The notes beneath the pieces were generated by a model. It had not been told where the DNA came from and searched no databases. It saw nothing but the letters and a program-made list of their open reading frames with translations. 64,000 nt of DNA from Bacteroidales bacterium (GTDB lineage Bacteria; Bacteroidota; Bacteroidia; Bacteroidales; UBA10428): contig DATGXG010000045.1 in NCBI GenBank assembly GCA_035299085.1, positions 186,001 to 250,000 on the forward strand, read 5' to 3'. How positions within the stretch are numbered: the stretch's first letter is position 1; each line of letters starts with the position of its first letter. A program made the position numbers and the translations under genes. Positions 53,303-63,043 of this stretch are shown here, piece after piece.

Positions 53303-55240
53303 ATGTGCGGTATATCAGGATATATAAATCTGAACCGGCAAGCAGTTGAAAATACTGAGGCGATAATCAGTATGTTAAGAACTCAGCGGCACAGAGGACC
53401 AGATGATTCAGGGATCAGAGTATTTAATCTCAATAACAAAACCTCAATGGAGGTTAATCATAAAAATCCAACTCATATTGAGGGTGATTATAATGGGGTA
53501 ATAGGCTTTAACCGTTTAAGTATTCTAGATTTGTCAGTTAACGGGCATCAGCCCATGATGAGTCCCGATGAAAAAGTTATTCTGACATTAAACGGTGAGA
53601 TATACAATGCATTTGACTATAAAGATGAACTGATCAATTGGGGGTATCAATTTAAAAGCACATCAGATACCGAAGTCGTTTTAGCATTGTACCTGAAATA
53701 CGGGATAGACGGACTTCTTGAGAGATTGAACGGGATGTTTGCGATTGTCATTGCCGACTTATCCAAAAGCATTATGCATATTGCAAGAGACCGTTTTGGC
53801 ATTAAACCCATGTATTATATATTTAATAATCAATTGTTTGCTTTTTCGTCCGAATTAAAAACTTTCAGATATTTGCCTGGCTTTTCATATCAGATTGAAG
53901 AAGATCAGTTGAATGAATACATGCTTTTCAGAAATAATCTCAAAAATACGCTTTTCAAAGATATTCTTGTTTTAAATCCTGGTTTTTACTTATCAGTATC
54001 ACCTGACAAGCAGCCCGAACTCACATCGTATTTTAAAATAAATCATTTCATCAGAAATTCTAATAGTACATCAAGCCGGGAAGTATACGAAAAAATGCTT
54101 GAGATTTGCCTGAGCAAAAGCACAAGAAGACAATTAATCAGCGATGTAAAAGTTGGATGTCAACTTTCAGGTGGGATTGATTCGTCACTGGTGACTTATT
54201 ATGCAAACAGAAATAGTACCAATACCCAATTTGAAAGTGTATCAATCATCTTTTCAGATCCTTCATTTAATGAGGAACCATTTATTGATCAGGTTTCGAA
54301 CAACCTGAACGTACCTTCCCATAAGTTTTTACTGGATGCCGACTATTATCTGAAGCATTTTGAAAAAGCCACGTGGCATCTTGAACAACCAATAAATCAC
54401 CCAAATACAATTGGAATTTATCTTTTATCTCAAAGGGCTAAAGAATATGTGACGGTACTTCTCAGCGGTGAAGGTGCAGATGAAGTATTCGGCGGATACA
54501 GAAGATATTATGATATCAGTTATCCATTCCGCAACAAAGTATTTTTTTCAAAATTGAAAAATATTTTGCGCTATCCGCATGAACTTAAGACATATATAGA
54601 TCCGGCCTACCGTGCCATATTGGCCACTGCATTTATGCCACTAGGTATTGCTGAAAAGCTTAGAAATGACTTTGATTTTAAATCTGCCATAAAGAATCGC
54701 GAAGCTTTGTACAAAAAGCTTGATGGTTCTTTATTTGACAAACAGGTTAAATACGAAATGATGTCTTATCTGCCTGATCTTTTAATAAGGCAAGATAAAA
54801 TGTCAATGGCACATTCAATCGAAAACCGTGTACCTTTTCTCGATAATGAAATGGTAAACTTTGCATTTAATACACCATCGAAATATTTGCTCATCCGGAA
54901 AAGTGCAGAAGGCTACAACAATGAAAAATATATGCTTAAAAAAATAGCAGCCCGTATTTTTGATAACAATTTTGCATTCAGAAATAAAATGGGATTTGGT
55001 ATTCCCGTCAGACAATATTTTAATAATCCGGATTTCAATGAATATCTGAATGATAAGATTTTACCGGGAATTAAAACAAGAGGAATTTTTAATTATTCTG
55101 TTGTTTCAGACTGGTTAAAAAAACCCGGCAATATTACCTATCAGCAGCTTGAGTCATTATGGATAGTGGTTGCATTTGAGATTTGGGCATCAATTTATAT
55201 AGACCAACCCTATGAAAATTGGAATACATTTATCTCCTGA
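53303..55240 (+). CDS. Asparagine synthase-like glutamine amidotransferase (second)
   Basis: 645 residues starting MCGISGYIN, with Cys2 as glutaminase nucleophile. RHRGPDDSG, LNGEIYNAFDY, 'SDTEVVLALYLKYGIDGLLERLNGMFAIVIAD' follow. The synthetase half has CQLSGGIDSSLVTYY, LSGEGADEVFGGYRRYYD and 'MSMAHSIENRVPFLDNEMVNFAFN'. Only moderate similarity to the first copy (27694) is apparent, so they probably amidate different substrates. It is 1 base from the capA-like gene, and its 3' end overlaps the ATP-grasp gene by 29 bases. Confidence 0.9.
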   Translation: MCGISGYINLNRQAVENTEAIISMLRTQRHRGPDDSGIRVFNLNNKTSMEVNHKNPTHIEGDYNGVIGFNRLSILDLSVNGHQPMMSPDEKVILTLNGEIYNAFDYKDELINWGYQFKSTSDTEVVLALYLKYGIDGLLERLNGMFAIVIADLSKSIMHIARDRFGIKPMYYIFNNQLFAFSSELKTFRYLPGFSYQIEEDQLNEYMLFRNNLKNTLFKDILVLNPGFYLSVSPDKQPELTSYFKINHFIRNSNSTSSREVYEKMLEICLSKSTRRQLISDVKVGCQLSGGIDSSLVTYYANRNSTNTQFESVSIIFSDPSFNEEPFIDQVSNNLNVPSHKFLLDADYYLKHFEKATWHLEQPINHPNTIGIYLLSQRAKEYVTVLLSGEGADEVFGGYRRYYDISYPFRNKVFFSKLKNILRYPHELKTYIDPAYRAILATAFMPLGIAEKLRNDFDFKSAIKNREALYKKLDGSLFDKQVKYEMMSYLPDLLIRQDKMSMAHSIENRVPFLDNEMVNFAFNTPSKYLLIRKSAEGYNNEKYMLKKIAARIFDNNFAFRNKMGFGIPVRQYFNNPDFNEYLNDKILPGIKTRGIFNYSVVSDWLKKPGNITYQQLESLWIVVAFEIWASIYIDQPYENWNTFIS

Positions 55241-56216
55241 TTCATTCAGTGACCGATGGATAGAATACTGTAAATACAAACAGATTGAGTTCAAGATTGT
55301 AGATTGTTACAAATCTGACATCATTGAGCAATTATCTGATTGTGATGCATTGATGTGGCATTTCAACCACAAAAGTCCAAAAGCCAGTAAATTTGCAAAA
55401 CAGCTCATTTATTCGGTGCAGGCCTCGGGTAAAAAAGTATTTCCTGACTTTAACACTACCTGGCATTTTGATGACAAAGTTGGGCAGAAATATCTTCTTG
55501 AAGCTATTGGTGCTCCATTGGCCCCTTCATATGTTTTCTATGATGAGAATCAGGCCATTCAATGGTCCTCTGCCACTTCATATCCCAAGGTTTTTAAACT
55601 TCGTAACGGTTCCGGATCGGATAATGTCAGACTTGTAAAGAATGCCATCGCAGCTAAGAGATTAATAAAAAAGGCTTTTCGTAAAGGATTTGCGCAATAT
55701 GAGGCATGGAGCAATCTCAAAGAAAGATTAAGAAAATTCAGGCATGGTAAAACAAGTCTGTGGAACGTAACCAAAGGTGTAATACGCCTTTTCAGAAAAA
55801 CCGAATATGCAAGAATGACAGAAAAGGAAAAGGGATATGTTTATTTTCAGGATTTCATTGCGGGAAATAATTATGACATCAGGGTAATAGTTATAGGCGA
55901 TAAGGCTTTTGCCATAAAAAGACTTGTAAGAGAAAATGATTTCAGGGCATCAGGAAGCGGTTACATATTATATGAAAAGGAACATTTTGATGAAAACACA
56001 ATTCGTTTAGCCTTTGAAATATCAGAAAAGCTTAAATCTCAGTGTATGGCCTATGATTTTGTATTCAGGAATGGATACCCACAACTTGTTGAAATCAGTT
56101 ATGGGTTCGCAAAGGAAGGCTATGATGCCTGCACCGGATATTGGGACAAAGAACTCAACTGGTATGACAAAAAGGTTACTCCACAGGCATGGATGGTTGA
56201 TTTAATTGTGAAGTAA
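55212..56216 (+). CDS. ATP-grasp ligase (RimK/D-Ala-D-Ala ligase-like)
   Basis: 334 residues. The N-terminal domain (MKIGIHLSPDSFSDRWIEYC) is followed by 'PDFNTTWHFDDKVGQKYLLEAIGAPLAPSYVFYD', the nucleotide-binding YPKVFKLRNGSGSDNVRLV, and YVYFQDFIAGNNYDIRVIVIGDKAFAIKR with the conserved Asp-Arg pair. The last catalytic segment is YDFVFRNGYPQLVEISYGF. Such enzymes ligate carboxylates to amines through acyl phosphates. The 29-base overlap with the amidotransferase gene suggests linked production and a joint role in attaching an amino acid or forming an amide. Confidence 0.85.
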   Translation: MKIGIHLSPDSFSDRWIEYCKYKQIEFKIVDCYKSDIIEQLSDCDALMWHFNHKSPKASKFAKQLIYSVQASGKKVFPDFNTTWHFDDKVGQKYLLEAIGAPLAPSYVFYDENQAIQWSSATSYPKVFKLRNGSGSDNVRLVKNAIAAKRLIKKAFRKGFAQYEAWSNLKERLRKFRHGKTSLWNVTKGVIRLFRKTEYARMTEKEKGYVYFQDFIAGNNYDIRVIVIGDKAFAIKRLVRENDFRASGSGYILYEKEHFDENTIRLAFEISEKLKSQCMAYDFVFRNGYPQLVEISYGFAKEGYDACTGYWDKELNWYDKKVTPQAWMVDLIVK

Positions 56217-57283
56217 TGAAAAAAATTTGTCTTATCCTTCCTGATTTACACAAAGGCGGCATGGAAAGAGTTATGGCTGAGCTTGCTTGCTATTTCTATG
56301 CCCGCCATAAATCTGAAATATACATTATTCTGCTGTTGAATCATGCAAAAGTATTCTATAAAATTCCGCCTGAAGTAACTATAATCAGGCCTTCCTTTGC
56401 TTTTAACAATAATAAAAGAATTATTTCTACTATCCGGACTCTCATTTTTGTTCGAAAAACGGTAAAACAACTGGCACCTGATTCAATACTTTCCTTTGGG
56501 GAAACTTATAATTCATTTGTATTAATGAGTTGCCTGTTTACGGGATTTAATGTGTTTGTTTCAGATCGCAGCCGTCCTGATAAAAGCTGGGGTTTTCTGC
56601 AGGAAAAACTGAGAAAAATACTTTATCCGGGAGCCAGGGGGATTATTTCGCAAACCACGTTTTCAAGGGATTTTTTAATAAAAGAGACCGGGCATAAGAA
56701 TATCTTGATAATACCCAATCCGATAACTTACCTGGTTAATCATTCAGGCCCGAAAGAAAATGTAATTCTTAATGTTGGAAGGATCATAAAAAGTAAGCGA
56801 CTTGATCTTCTGCTGAATATTTTTAGCCGGTGTAATAATGAAAACTGGAAATTATGGATCGTAGGAGAAAATGAAACAGGCCTACAGACAATTTTGTCAG
56901 AACAAAGTAAAGAATTGCGTATCTCTGATAAAGTAATATTCTGGGGAAAACAGGAAGACATGAGCAGATTCTACAATATCTCAAAGATATTTGCATTCAC
57001 ATCAGAATCTGAGGGGCTGCCTAATGTTTTACTTGAGGCTATGTCTGCAGGTTTAGCCTGCATAAGTTTTGACTGTATCGCAGGCCCAAGTGATCTTATT
57101 CAAAACGGAGAAAATGGTTTTCTTGTGGATTTGTATGATTGCAATGATTATGTTTACAAGCTAAATAAACTAATCAGCGATGATTCATTACAGCAATATT
57201 TTTCAACAAACGCAAAAAGCAAATCTCAGGAATTTGATATCAATATTATCGGAGAAAAATATTATAATTTTTTGCAATCATGA
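56216..57283 (+). CDS. Family 4 glycosyltransferase
   Basis: 355-residue GT-B enzyme. 'LPDLHKGGMERVMAELACYF' opens the N-terminal domain. The donor domain has VILNVGRIIKSKRLDLLLNIF, WKLWIVGENETGLQ, ISDKVIFWGKQEDMSRFYN and the EX7E region 'TSESEGLPNVLLEAMSAGLACISF'. It shares a base with the preceding stop codon and overlaps the following acyltransferase gene by 4 bases. Confidence 0.92.
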   Translation: MKKICLILPDLHKGGMERVMAELACYFYARHKSEIYIILLLNHAKVFYKIPPEVTIIRPSFAFNNNKRIISTIRTLIFVRKTVKQLAPDSILSFGETYNSFVLMSCLFTGFNVFVSDRSRPDKSWGFLQEKLRKILYPGARGIISQTTFSRDFLIKETGHKNILIIPNPITYLVNHSGPKENVILNVGRIIKSKRLDLLLNIFSRCNNENWKLWIVGENETGLQTILSEQSKELRISDKVIFWGKQEDMSRFYNISKIFAFTSESEGLPNVLLEAMSAGLACISFDCIAGPSDLIQNGENGFLVDLYDCNDYVYKLNKLISDDSLQQYFSTNAKSKSQEFDINIIGEKYYNFLQS

Positions 57284-57819
57284 AACTCGGCCGATTTGTT
57301 TCAAAAAGTTCATTTCACCTTCAAAAAAATGTGATCGGGTTATTAACCCTTATAGATAGTCGGTTATATATGAAGCTGTATAACAAATTACTCAGAAGGC
57401 ATGGTTTCAAATTAAACGGTTCACCAAGATTTATTGCCAAAAGTGCACGATTTGATGATTTTAACAGAATTACTCTTGGTGAAAGACTTGTTGTTTCAAT
57501 GAATGTACATTTTCTTACTCATGATTATAGTTATACTACAGCATTAATAGCAGCCGGTAAAAAACCGGCCACGGATATCGGAATATTGCGGGATATTACG
57601 ATTGGAGACAACGTCTTTATTGGTATGAATTCAATTATTTTGCCCGGAACCAATATTGGCAACAATGTAATTGTCGGAGCCGGTAGTGTGGTTCGCGGTA
57701 AAATCCCTGATTTCAGTGTTGTTGCAGGGAATCCTGCAATTGTAATATCCAATATTCTTGATTTTGAAAAGAAGGCAACAGACCGAAAAGACAATGATCT
57801 TATTATAGATAAGAAATGA
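57280..57819 (+). CDS. Hexapeptide-repeat O-acetyltransferase
   Basis: 179 residues of left-handed beta-helix repeats: NRITLGERLVVSMNVHFLTHDYSY with the likely catalytic His, then 'DITIGDNVFIGMNSIILPGTNIGNNVIVGAGSVVRGKIPDFSVVAGNPAIVI'. It resembles the WbbJ/maltose acetyltransferase group that O-acetylates polysaccharide sugars in the cytoplasm using acetyl-CoA. The acceptor is unknown. Confidence 0.88.
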   Translation: MKLGRFVSKSSFHLQKNVIGLLTLIDSRLYMKLYNKLLRRHGFKLNGSPRFIAKSARFDDFNRITLGERLVVSMNVHFLTHDYSYTTALIAAGKKPATDIGILRDITIGDNVFIGMNSIILPGTNIGNNVIVGAGSVVRGKIPDFSVVAGNPAIVISNILDFEKKATDRKDNDLIIDKK

Positions 57820-57857
57820 AATACCTAAAGCAGTCATCTCATATAAAACTTTAACAC

Positions 57858-58772
57858 ATGAAGATATTAGTTACAGGAGCCGCTGGTTTCATAGGCTCAG
57901 CCATTGTGCCTGTATTAAAAGCGAGTGATCATGATATTTATGTCATAGATAATCTCACATTCGGCCGACGCGACATAGTAGACGTATCCGACTCCAACTT
58001 TTATGTTGCAGATATAAGAGACGCCCGGCTTATGGATAAAATCTTAGATCAGATTCAGCCTGAAATTATAGTACATCTTGCCGCCATTCATTTTATTCCT
58101 TATTGTAATGCTCATCCATACGAATCAGCTGACGTAAATATACGGGGTACGATTAACTTACTAAATGCGTCAAAAAAAGTAAAATCATTAAAAAAGTTCT
58201 TATTTGCATCCACCGCAGCGGTATATCCGATCTGTGATGAAGCTGTGAATGAAACTCATGAGCTTTTACCCATGGATATTTATGGTTTATCCAAACTTAC
58301 AGGTGAACGGCTTTGCACTGAATTTTACCTCGAAACAGGCATTGACACTATTATTTGCCGGTTTTTCAATGCATTCGGCCCCAATGAAACAAACCCTCAT
58401 TTAATACCCGAAATAGAAAAACAGCTAAGAGAAGGTGCGAGATTAATAAAACTTGGAAATCTCACTCCCAAACGCGATTTTATTCACACTCACGATATGG
58501 CTGCGGCGCTTAAGCAGCTTATTAGCTTAAACAATACAGGACTGGGTATATATAATCTGGGAAGAGGAATTGAATATTCTGTTGTAGAAATTGTTGAAGC
58601 TTTCAGCCGTCAACTTAATGAAGAAATCAAAATTGAAGTGGATCCGGAGAGAATCCGGAAAATTGAACGCGAGCATCTTTTAGCCGATGTAACAAAGCTA
58701 AAAAACACAGGATGGCAACCTTTATTGGGCATTGATGAAGGAATCAGGGATCTGATTCACAACTGGAACTGA
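57858..58772 (+). CDS. NAD-dependent epimerase/dehydratase (GalE-like extended SDR)
   Basis: 304 residues. Rossmann motif GAAGFIGSAIV, 'EIIVHLAAIHFIPYCNAHP', FASTAAVYP and the catalytic Tyr and Lys in MDIYGLSKLTGE. 'CRFFNAFGPNETNPHLIPEI' and 'LGNLTPKRDFIHTHDMAAAL' mark the UDP-glucose 4-epimerase-related group. The exact sugar nucleotide cannot be set. It gives the locus a second epimerase besides the one at 26193. Confidence 0.87.
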   Translation: MKILVTGAAGFIGSAIVPVLKASDHDIYVIDNLTFGRRDIVDVSDSNFYVADIRDARLMDKILDQIQPEIIVHLAAIHFIPYCNAHPYESADVNIRGTINLLNASKKVKSLKKFLFASTAAVYPICDEAVNETHELLPMDIYGLSKLTGERLCTEFYLETGIDTIICRFFNAFGPNETNPHLIPEIEKQLREGARLIKLGNLTPKRDFIHTHDMAAALKQLISLNNTGLGIYNLGRGIEYSVVEIVEAFSRQLNEEIKIEVDPERIRKIEREHLLADVTKLKNTGWQPLLGIDEGIRDLIHNWN

Positions 58773-58784
58773 AAATAAAATCAA

Positions 58785-59924
58785 ATGAAAAACAAAAGAT
58801 TAAAAATTGGTATCGTTTTTAACTTCAATCCCATTTGGATGGGGGGAATTATTTATATTATCAATGTAATCCGGATTCTTGATTTTCTAGATGATGATGA
58901 AAAACCTGAAATAACATTATTTTACAGGCAAGATCTTAAAACATTTGCAGACCAGATTAAATACCCTTATTTAAAAAAAATCGAATGGAAGTTTCCTTCA
59001 ATTATTAACGGATATTTAAAATCGTGGCTGTTTCACAAAAATTTTTTCATTGAGGATATCCTAAACCAATATAGTCTGGATGCCTTATATCCGCTTCATG
59101 ATTTTCCTGTCAGATCAGATGGGAAAGTTAAGTTAGTGAGCTGGTATGCAGATTTACAGCACATTTATTATCCTAATTTCTTCTCAAAAAGGAAAATTGT
59201 AGAGCGGACATTAAGGATCAAATTTATTTTGAAAAACACTAATGACCTGGTAGTTTCAAGCCAGGCTGTAGCTGATGATTTTAAGCGATTTTTCAAAATA
59301 AGGAAGAATATGAATATTCATATATTCCATTTTGTTTCGGTACTTGAAAACATTGAAAACCTGGACATCGATACGCTAAGGTCTAAATATAAACTGCCGG
59401 AAAAATTCTTTCTTGTATCGAATCAATTTCACAAACACAAAAATCATATTATTTTACTTAAATCCCTTATAAGGCTTAAACAGACAAATTCAGACATTCA
59501 TATTGCACTGACCGGCCGTTTCCCTGCAGCAACATATTCGCCTTATATGCAGGAATTGCATTCACTGATTAAAGAAAACAGGTTGGAGGATCAGATCAGC
59601 TTTCTGGGTATCATTCCGAGAAATGAACAGTTGTTTTTGATGAAACATTCACAAGCTGTCATTCAGCCGAGTTTATTTGAAGGCTGGAGTACAGTAATTG
59701 AAGATGCAATATCACTGCAGGTACCGATAATTGCGTCTTCATTGAAAGTTAATCAGGAACAATTAGGTTCAACCGGCATATATTTTGATCCCCATGATGA
59801 AGAACAATTGGCGGATATCATTGCCAATTTTCCTATAAGAAATTTAAGCGACAGGTTTTATGAGGAATATAATACAAGGATTAAAAGTGCAGCAAAAGTC
59901 TTTTTGAAAATTTTAGGTGTTTAA
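58785..59924 (+). CDS. Family 4 glycosyltransferase
   Basis: 379 residues. N-terminal GIVFNFNPIWMGGIIYIINVIR. C-terminal donor domain: 'FFLVSNQFHKHKNHIILLKSLIRL', SDIHIALTGRFPAATYSPYMQEL, 'QISFLGIIPRNEQLFLMKHSQAVIQPSLFEGWSTVIEDAISLQVPIIAS' with the E-x7-E-like pair. It resembles bacterial mannosyltransferases of O-antigen loci. Confidence 0.88.
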   Translation: MKNKRLKIGIVFNFNPIWMGGIIYIINVIRILDFLDDDEKPEITLFYRQDLKTFADQIKYPYLKKIEWKFPSIINGYLKSWLFHKNFFIEDILNQYSLDALYPLHDFPVRSDGKVKLVSWYADLQHIYYPNFFSKRKIVERTLRIKFILKNTNDLVVSSQAVADDFKRFFKIRKNMNIHIFHFVSVLENIENLDIDTLRSKYKLPEKFFLVSNQFHKHKNHIILLKSLIRLKQTNSDIHIALTGRFPAATYSPYMQELHSLIKENRLEDQISFLGIIPRNEQLFLMKHSQAVIQPSLFEGWSTVIEDAISLQVPIIASSLKVNQEQLGSTGIYFDPHDEEQLADIIANFPIRNLSDRFYEEYNTRIKSAAKVFLKILGV

Positions 59925-59931
59925 TCTCCAA

Positions 59932-61092
59932 ATGCTCTCAAGATTGAACAAGATTTTAATAATCAATCAGAATTCAGGATATTTAATGATAGATCTTGCC
60001 AATTCCCTGGCAGAAAAGAATTTTGATGTTTCTCTTTTAACCGGAAGGTTAATAGTCAGAAATACCAAATTACATAACAGTATCAAGTTACGAAAAATAC
60101 TTTCATATAACCGTAACACTACTTTTAGCAGGATTATAAGCTGGATGATAGCTTTCATACAGATAACCTGGAGTGTTAAAATTCATTACAGGCAGCATTT
60201 TATTATAATTGTCAGCAATCCGCCTCTTAATGCATTCCTTCCAATCTTCGTCAAAAACAGATTTTCATACCTTGTTTTTGATTTATATCCTCAAATACTT
60301 GTAAAAAAAGGAATACTCAGAAACGAGTCGTTTGTGAACAGATTCTGGATGAAAACCAATCTGAAAGTTTTTAGGCAGGCTGATGAAATTTTTGCTATAA
60401 CTGAAAGTATGGCAGAAGCCATTCAACCATACTGTAATAATAAGAATATTCAGGTAGTGCCATTATGGGGCCACAATAATTTTTTCAATGTTCCGGATAA
60501 GAATTGCAATCCTTTCATAGCAGAGCATAAACTACAGGGAAAATTTATAGTACTGTATTCAGGAAATCTGGGGGCCAATCAAAATTCAGAATTGTTTTTA
60601 GAATTGGCAATGAAATCGAAAAATCCTGACATTATATTTCTGATCATCGGGGAAGGTTCTCATAAAAAGTTTTTGGAACAAAAAGTTGAAAATCTGAAAA
60701 TAGACAATTGCATTTTACTGCCATTTTTACCAGCCGAAATCCTTCCCTATTCTTTTAGTGCTGCTGACCTGGCGATTGTTAGTATAGGGCCCGACATTTC
60801 TGAATTAAGTATTCCAAGCAAAACTTTCAGTTACATAGCCGCCGGATTACCCTTAATGTGTATCTCCCCAAAGAATTCAGAATTAGAACGGCATGTGAGG
60901 AAATTTAATAATGGTGAATCTTTTACTATTGACCAGATTAAAGAGATGACTGAATTCATTGAAGATTTGTCTGGTAATGAAAATAAGCTTACAGCGTTCA
61001 GAAGAAATTCGCTGGAGGCATCAAAACACTTCTCAATAAAAAATGCTGAAATAATACCTGACATTTTAGTAAATTCGATTTTTGCACAATGA
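59932..61092 (+). CDS. WbuB-like GT-B glycosyltransferase
   Basis: 386 residues from ATG 59932. An in-frame GTG at 59917 would overlap the preceding stop, so the ATG is preferred. The N-terminus 'NKILIINQNSGYLMIDLANSLAEKNFDVSLLTG' and the segment 'IIIVSNPPLNAFLPIF', FDLYPQILVKKGI are typical of WbuB-type enzymes. The donor side has 'FIVLYSGNLGANQNSELFLELA' and 'ADLAIVSIGPDISELSIPSKTFSYIAAGLP'. WbuB homologs often add L-FucNAc to the first sugar; its position next to the initiating transferase fits action early in repeat assembly. Confidence 0.85.
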   Translation: MLSRLNKILIINQNSGYLMIDLANSLAEKNFDVSLLTGRLIVRNTKLHNSIKLRKILSYNRNTTFSRIISWMIAFIQITWSVKIHYRQHFIIIVSNPPLNAFLPIFVKNRFSYLVFDLYPQILVKKGILRNESFVNRFWMKTNLKVFRQADEIFAITESMAEAIQPYCNNKNIQVVPLWGHNNFFNVPDKNCNPFIAEHKLQGKFIVLYSGNLGANQNSELFLELAMKSKNPDIIFLIIGEGSHKKFLEQKVENLKIDNCILLPFLPAEILPYSFSAADLAIVSIGPDISELSIPSKTFSYIAAGLPLMCISPKNSELERHVRKFNNGESFTIDQIKEMTEFIEDLSGNENKLTAFRRNSLEASKHFSIKNAEIIPDILVNSIFAQ

Positions 61093-61724
61093 AAAGAGGG
61101 ATTTATACTAGATTTATAAAACGAATTTCCGACTTCATACTGGCTTTTATTATTTTGATAATCAGTTCGCCTCTTATGATTTTGATAATACCCCTGTTAT
61201 TTATTAACAATAAAGGATCTGTTTTTTTCAGACAAATAAGACCTGGTAAAAATAATTTGAGTTTTATGCTTATAAAGTTTAAAACTATGAATGACAGTAG
61301 AAATTACGAAGGGAAATTATTGTCTGATGCGGATCGCTTAACTCCTTTGGGTAAGTTTTTAAGAGCTTTTTCTTTAGATGAATTTCCACAACTTTTTAAT
61401 GTACTTGTAGGAGATATGAGCCTAATAGGGCCAAGGCCTTTACTTACAGATTATCTGATGTTGTATAATAAACATCAGATACGACGGCATGAAGTCAGGC
61501 CCGGAATTACAGGATGGGCGCAGGTAAATGGCCGAAATACCTTATCCTGGGATAAAAGATTTGACCTGGATGTGTGGTATGTTGACCATATTTCATTTAT
61601 GCTGGACATGAAAATATTATTCCTTACCTTATATAAAGTAATCAGGCGTGAAGGAATCAATTCTAAAAATACTGCAACTATGGAACGATTTACAGGAAAT
61701 TTAAATTCAAATAGTAACCTTTGA
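61089..61724 (+). CDS. Initiating phosphoglycosyl transferase (PglC-like sugar transferase)
   Basis: 211 residues, the small monotopic form. An N-terminal hydrophobic re-entrant helix (IKRISDFILAFIILIISSPLMIL) precedes FFRQIRPGKN, MLIKFKTMND, the catalytic Asp-Glu dyad in FSLDEFPQL, and 'VGDMSLIGPRPLLTDYL', 'RRHEVRPGITGWAQVNGRN'. It transfers a sugar phosphate to undecaprenyl phosphate, the first step of repeat-unit assembly. It overlaps the WbuB-like gene by 4 bases. Confidence 0.92.
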   Translation: MKRGIYTRFIKRISDFILAFIILIISSPLMILIIPLLFINNKGSVFFRQIRPGKNNLSFMLIKFKTMNDSRNYEGKLLSDADRLTPLGKFLRAFSLDEFPQLFNVLVGDMSLIGPRPLLTDYLMLYNKHQIRRHEVRPGITGWAQVNGRNTLSWDKRFDLDVWYVDHISFMLDMKILFLTLYKVIRREGINSKNTATMERFTGNLNSNSNL

Positions 61725-61740
61725 TATAAAAATTGAAATT

Positions 61741-61968
61741 ATGAAAGATAAACTAATCACCGCATTGGCTGAAGCTCTTGAAATTGAACCTTCCGCAATT
61801 AATCCAGAGGACACATTCAGGGATTACGAGACTTACAGTTCATTAACAGAACTATCCGTGCTGGCTATGTTGGATTCAGATTTTGGTATTGAACTTGAAA
61901 TGAAGGATTTCAATAAATTCAAAACCGTTGAAGATTTGATCCAGCTTGTAAACAAGTCAAACAAATGA
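61741..61968 (+). CDS. Acyl carrier protein (second of two)
   Basis: 75-residue acidic helical protein. The likely phosphopantetheine site is Ser34 in TYSSLTEL, where the usual Asp before Ser is itself Ser. 'LAMLDSDFGIELEMKDFNKFKTVEDLIQLV' completes helices II-IV. It directly precedes a KAS III and an SDR reductase gene, so it probably carries a short acyl chain built in the locus. Confidence 0.87.
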   Translation: MKDKLITALAEALEIEPSAINPEDTFRDYETYSSLTELSVLAMLDSDFGIELEMKDFNKFKTVEDLIQLVNKSNK

Positions 61969-61975
61969 TGGCATT

Positions 61976-63034
61976 ATGGGATTAATGACTTTTGAAAATA
62001 TCGGTATAACAGGAATGGCGGCTGCTGTACCAAAACATAAAATCAATAATTTTGAACATGACCTTTTCTTTAAAAAAGAGGACATTGCCGAAATAATTGA
62101 AAAAATCGGAGTTAAAGAACGAAGATTTGCTGATGAAAACACGTGTTCTTCAGACCTATGTTTTTCAGCGGCAAATAAGTTAATTAGTGATTTAAATATC
62201 AACAGGGAGGAGATAGGGTTATTATTGTTTATTTCACAAACTCCCGATTACAGAATGCCGGCTACTTCTATTCTTTTACAGAAGCGACTGGAACTGCCGA
62301 ATTCCTTGATTGCTTTTGATATAAACCTGGGATGTTCAGCATTTCTTTATGGACTTGTTGTGGCTTTCTCCATGATAAGCTCAGGCGCAGTAAAAAAAGC
62401 CTTGATTCTCGATGGCGAGACGCGCTCAAAAGTTTATTCCCAGAAAGATCGAAAAACTGCCTTTCTTTTTGGGGATGCAGGCATAGCAGCCATTATTGAA
62501 AAAGATGAGAAATTCGGAAAAAGTTACTTTTCACTCAATTCCGATGGTTCTCGTGAATCATTGATAAAGATTCCTGCAGGGGGTTACCGTACGATGAGTT
62601 CCTGTGAAACAGTTAAGGAAAAAGTGATTGATGAATATGGTAATATCCGGTCAGATGAAAATGGTTATATGAATGGCTCCGATGTTTTCAATTTTGTTAT
62701 CCGTGAAGTGCCAAGAGACTTTAACAGGTTGCTCGAATACTCTGGTTCCGAAATTTCTGGAATTGATTATTTCATTTTTCACCAGGCAAACAGTTATATT
62801 AATGAGTTTTTAGCTAAAAAACTTAAGCTTCAAGGAGATAAAATACCAACAACAATTCAGAAATTCGGCAATACTTCATCCGTATCTATACCACTAACCA
62901 TTATTTCTGAATTGAAACATAAGCTGAATGCACATTCCCGATTACTATTGTGCGGATTCGGTGTTGGACTTTCGTGGGGAACAGCTATCCTTGAGGTGGA
63001 CAACTGCAAAATCTCAGAAATTATTGAAGTATAA
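61976..63034 (+). CDS. 3-Oxoacyl-ACP synthase III-like ketosynthase
   Basis: 352 residues with the full thiolase-fold catalytic triad: Cys120 in NLGCSAFLYG, His269 in FHQANSY and Asn299 in KFGNTSSVSIP. It extends a starter acyl-CoA with a malonyl-ACP unit. The location after an ACP and before an SDR and a NeuD/PglD-like gene argues for synthesis of a short 3-oxo, then 3-hydroxyacyl, group for sugar N- or O-acylation. A second possible start is the ATG at 61985. Confidence 0.9.
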   Translation: MGLMTFENIGITGMAAAVPKHKINNFEHDLFFKKEDIAEIIEKIGVKERRFADENTCSSDLCFSAANKLISDLNINREEIGLLLFISQTPDYRMPATSILLQKRLELPNSLIAFDINLGCSAFLYGLVVAFSMISSGAVKKALILDGETRSKVYSQKDRKTAFLFGDAGIAAIIEKDEKFGKSYFSLNSDGSRESLIKIPAGGYRTMSSCETVKEKVIDEYGNIRSDENGYMNGSDVFNFVIREVPRDFNRLLEYSGSEISGIDYFIFHQANSYINEFLAKKLKLQGDKIPTTIQKFGNTSSVSIPLTIISELKHKLNAHSRLLLCGFGVGLSWGTAILEVDNCKISEIIEV

Positions 63035-63043
63035 TCTGAATTT

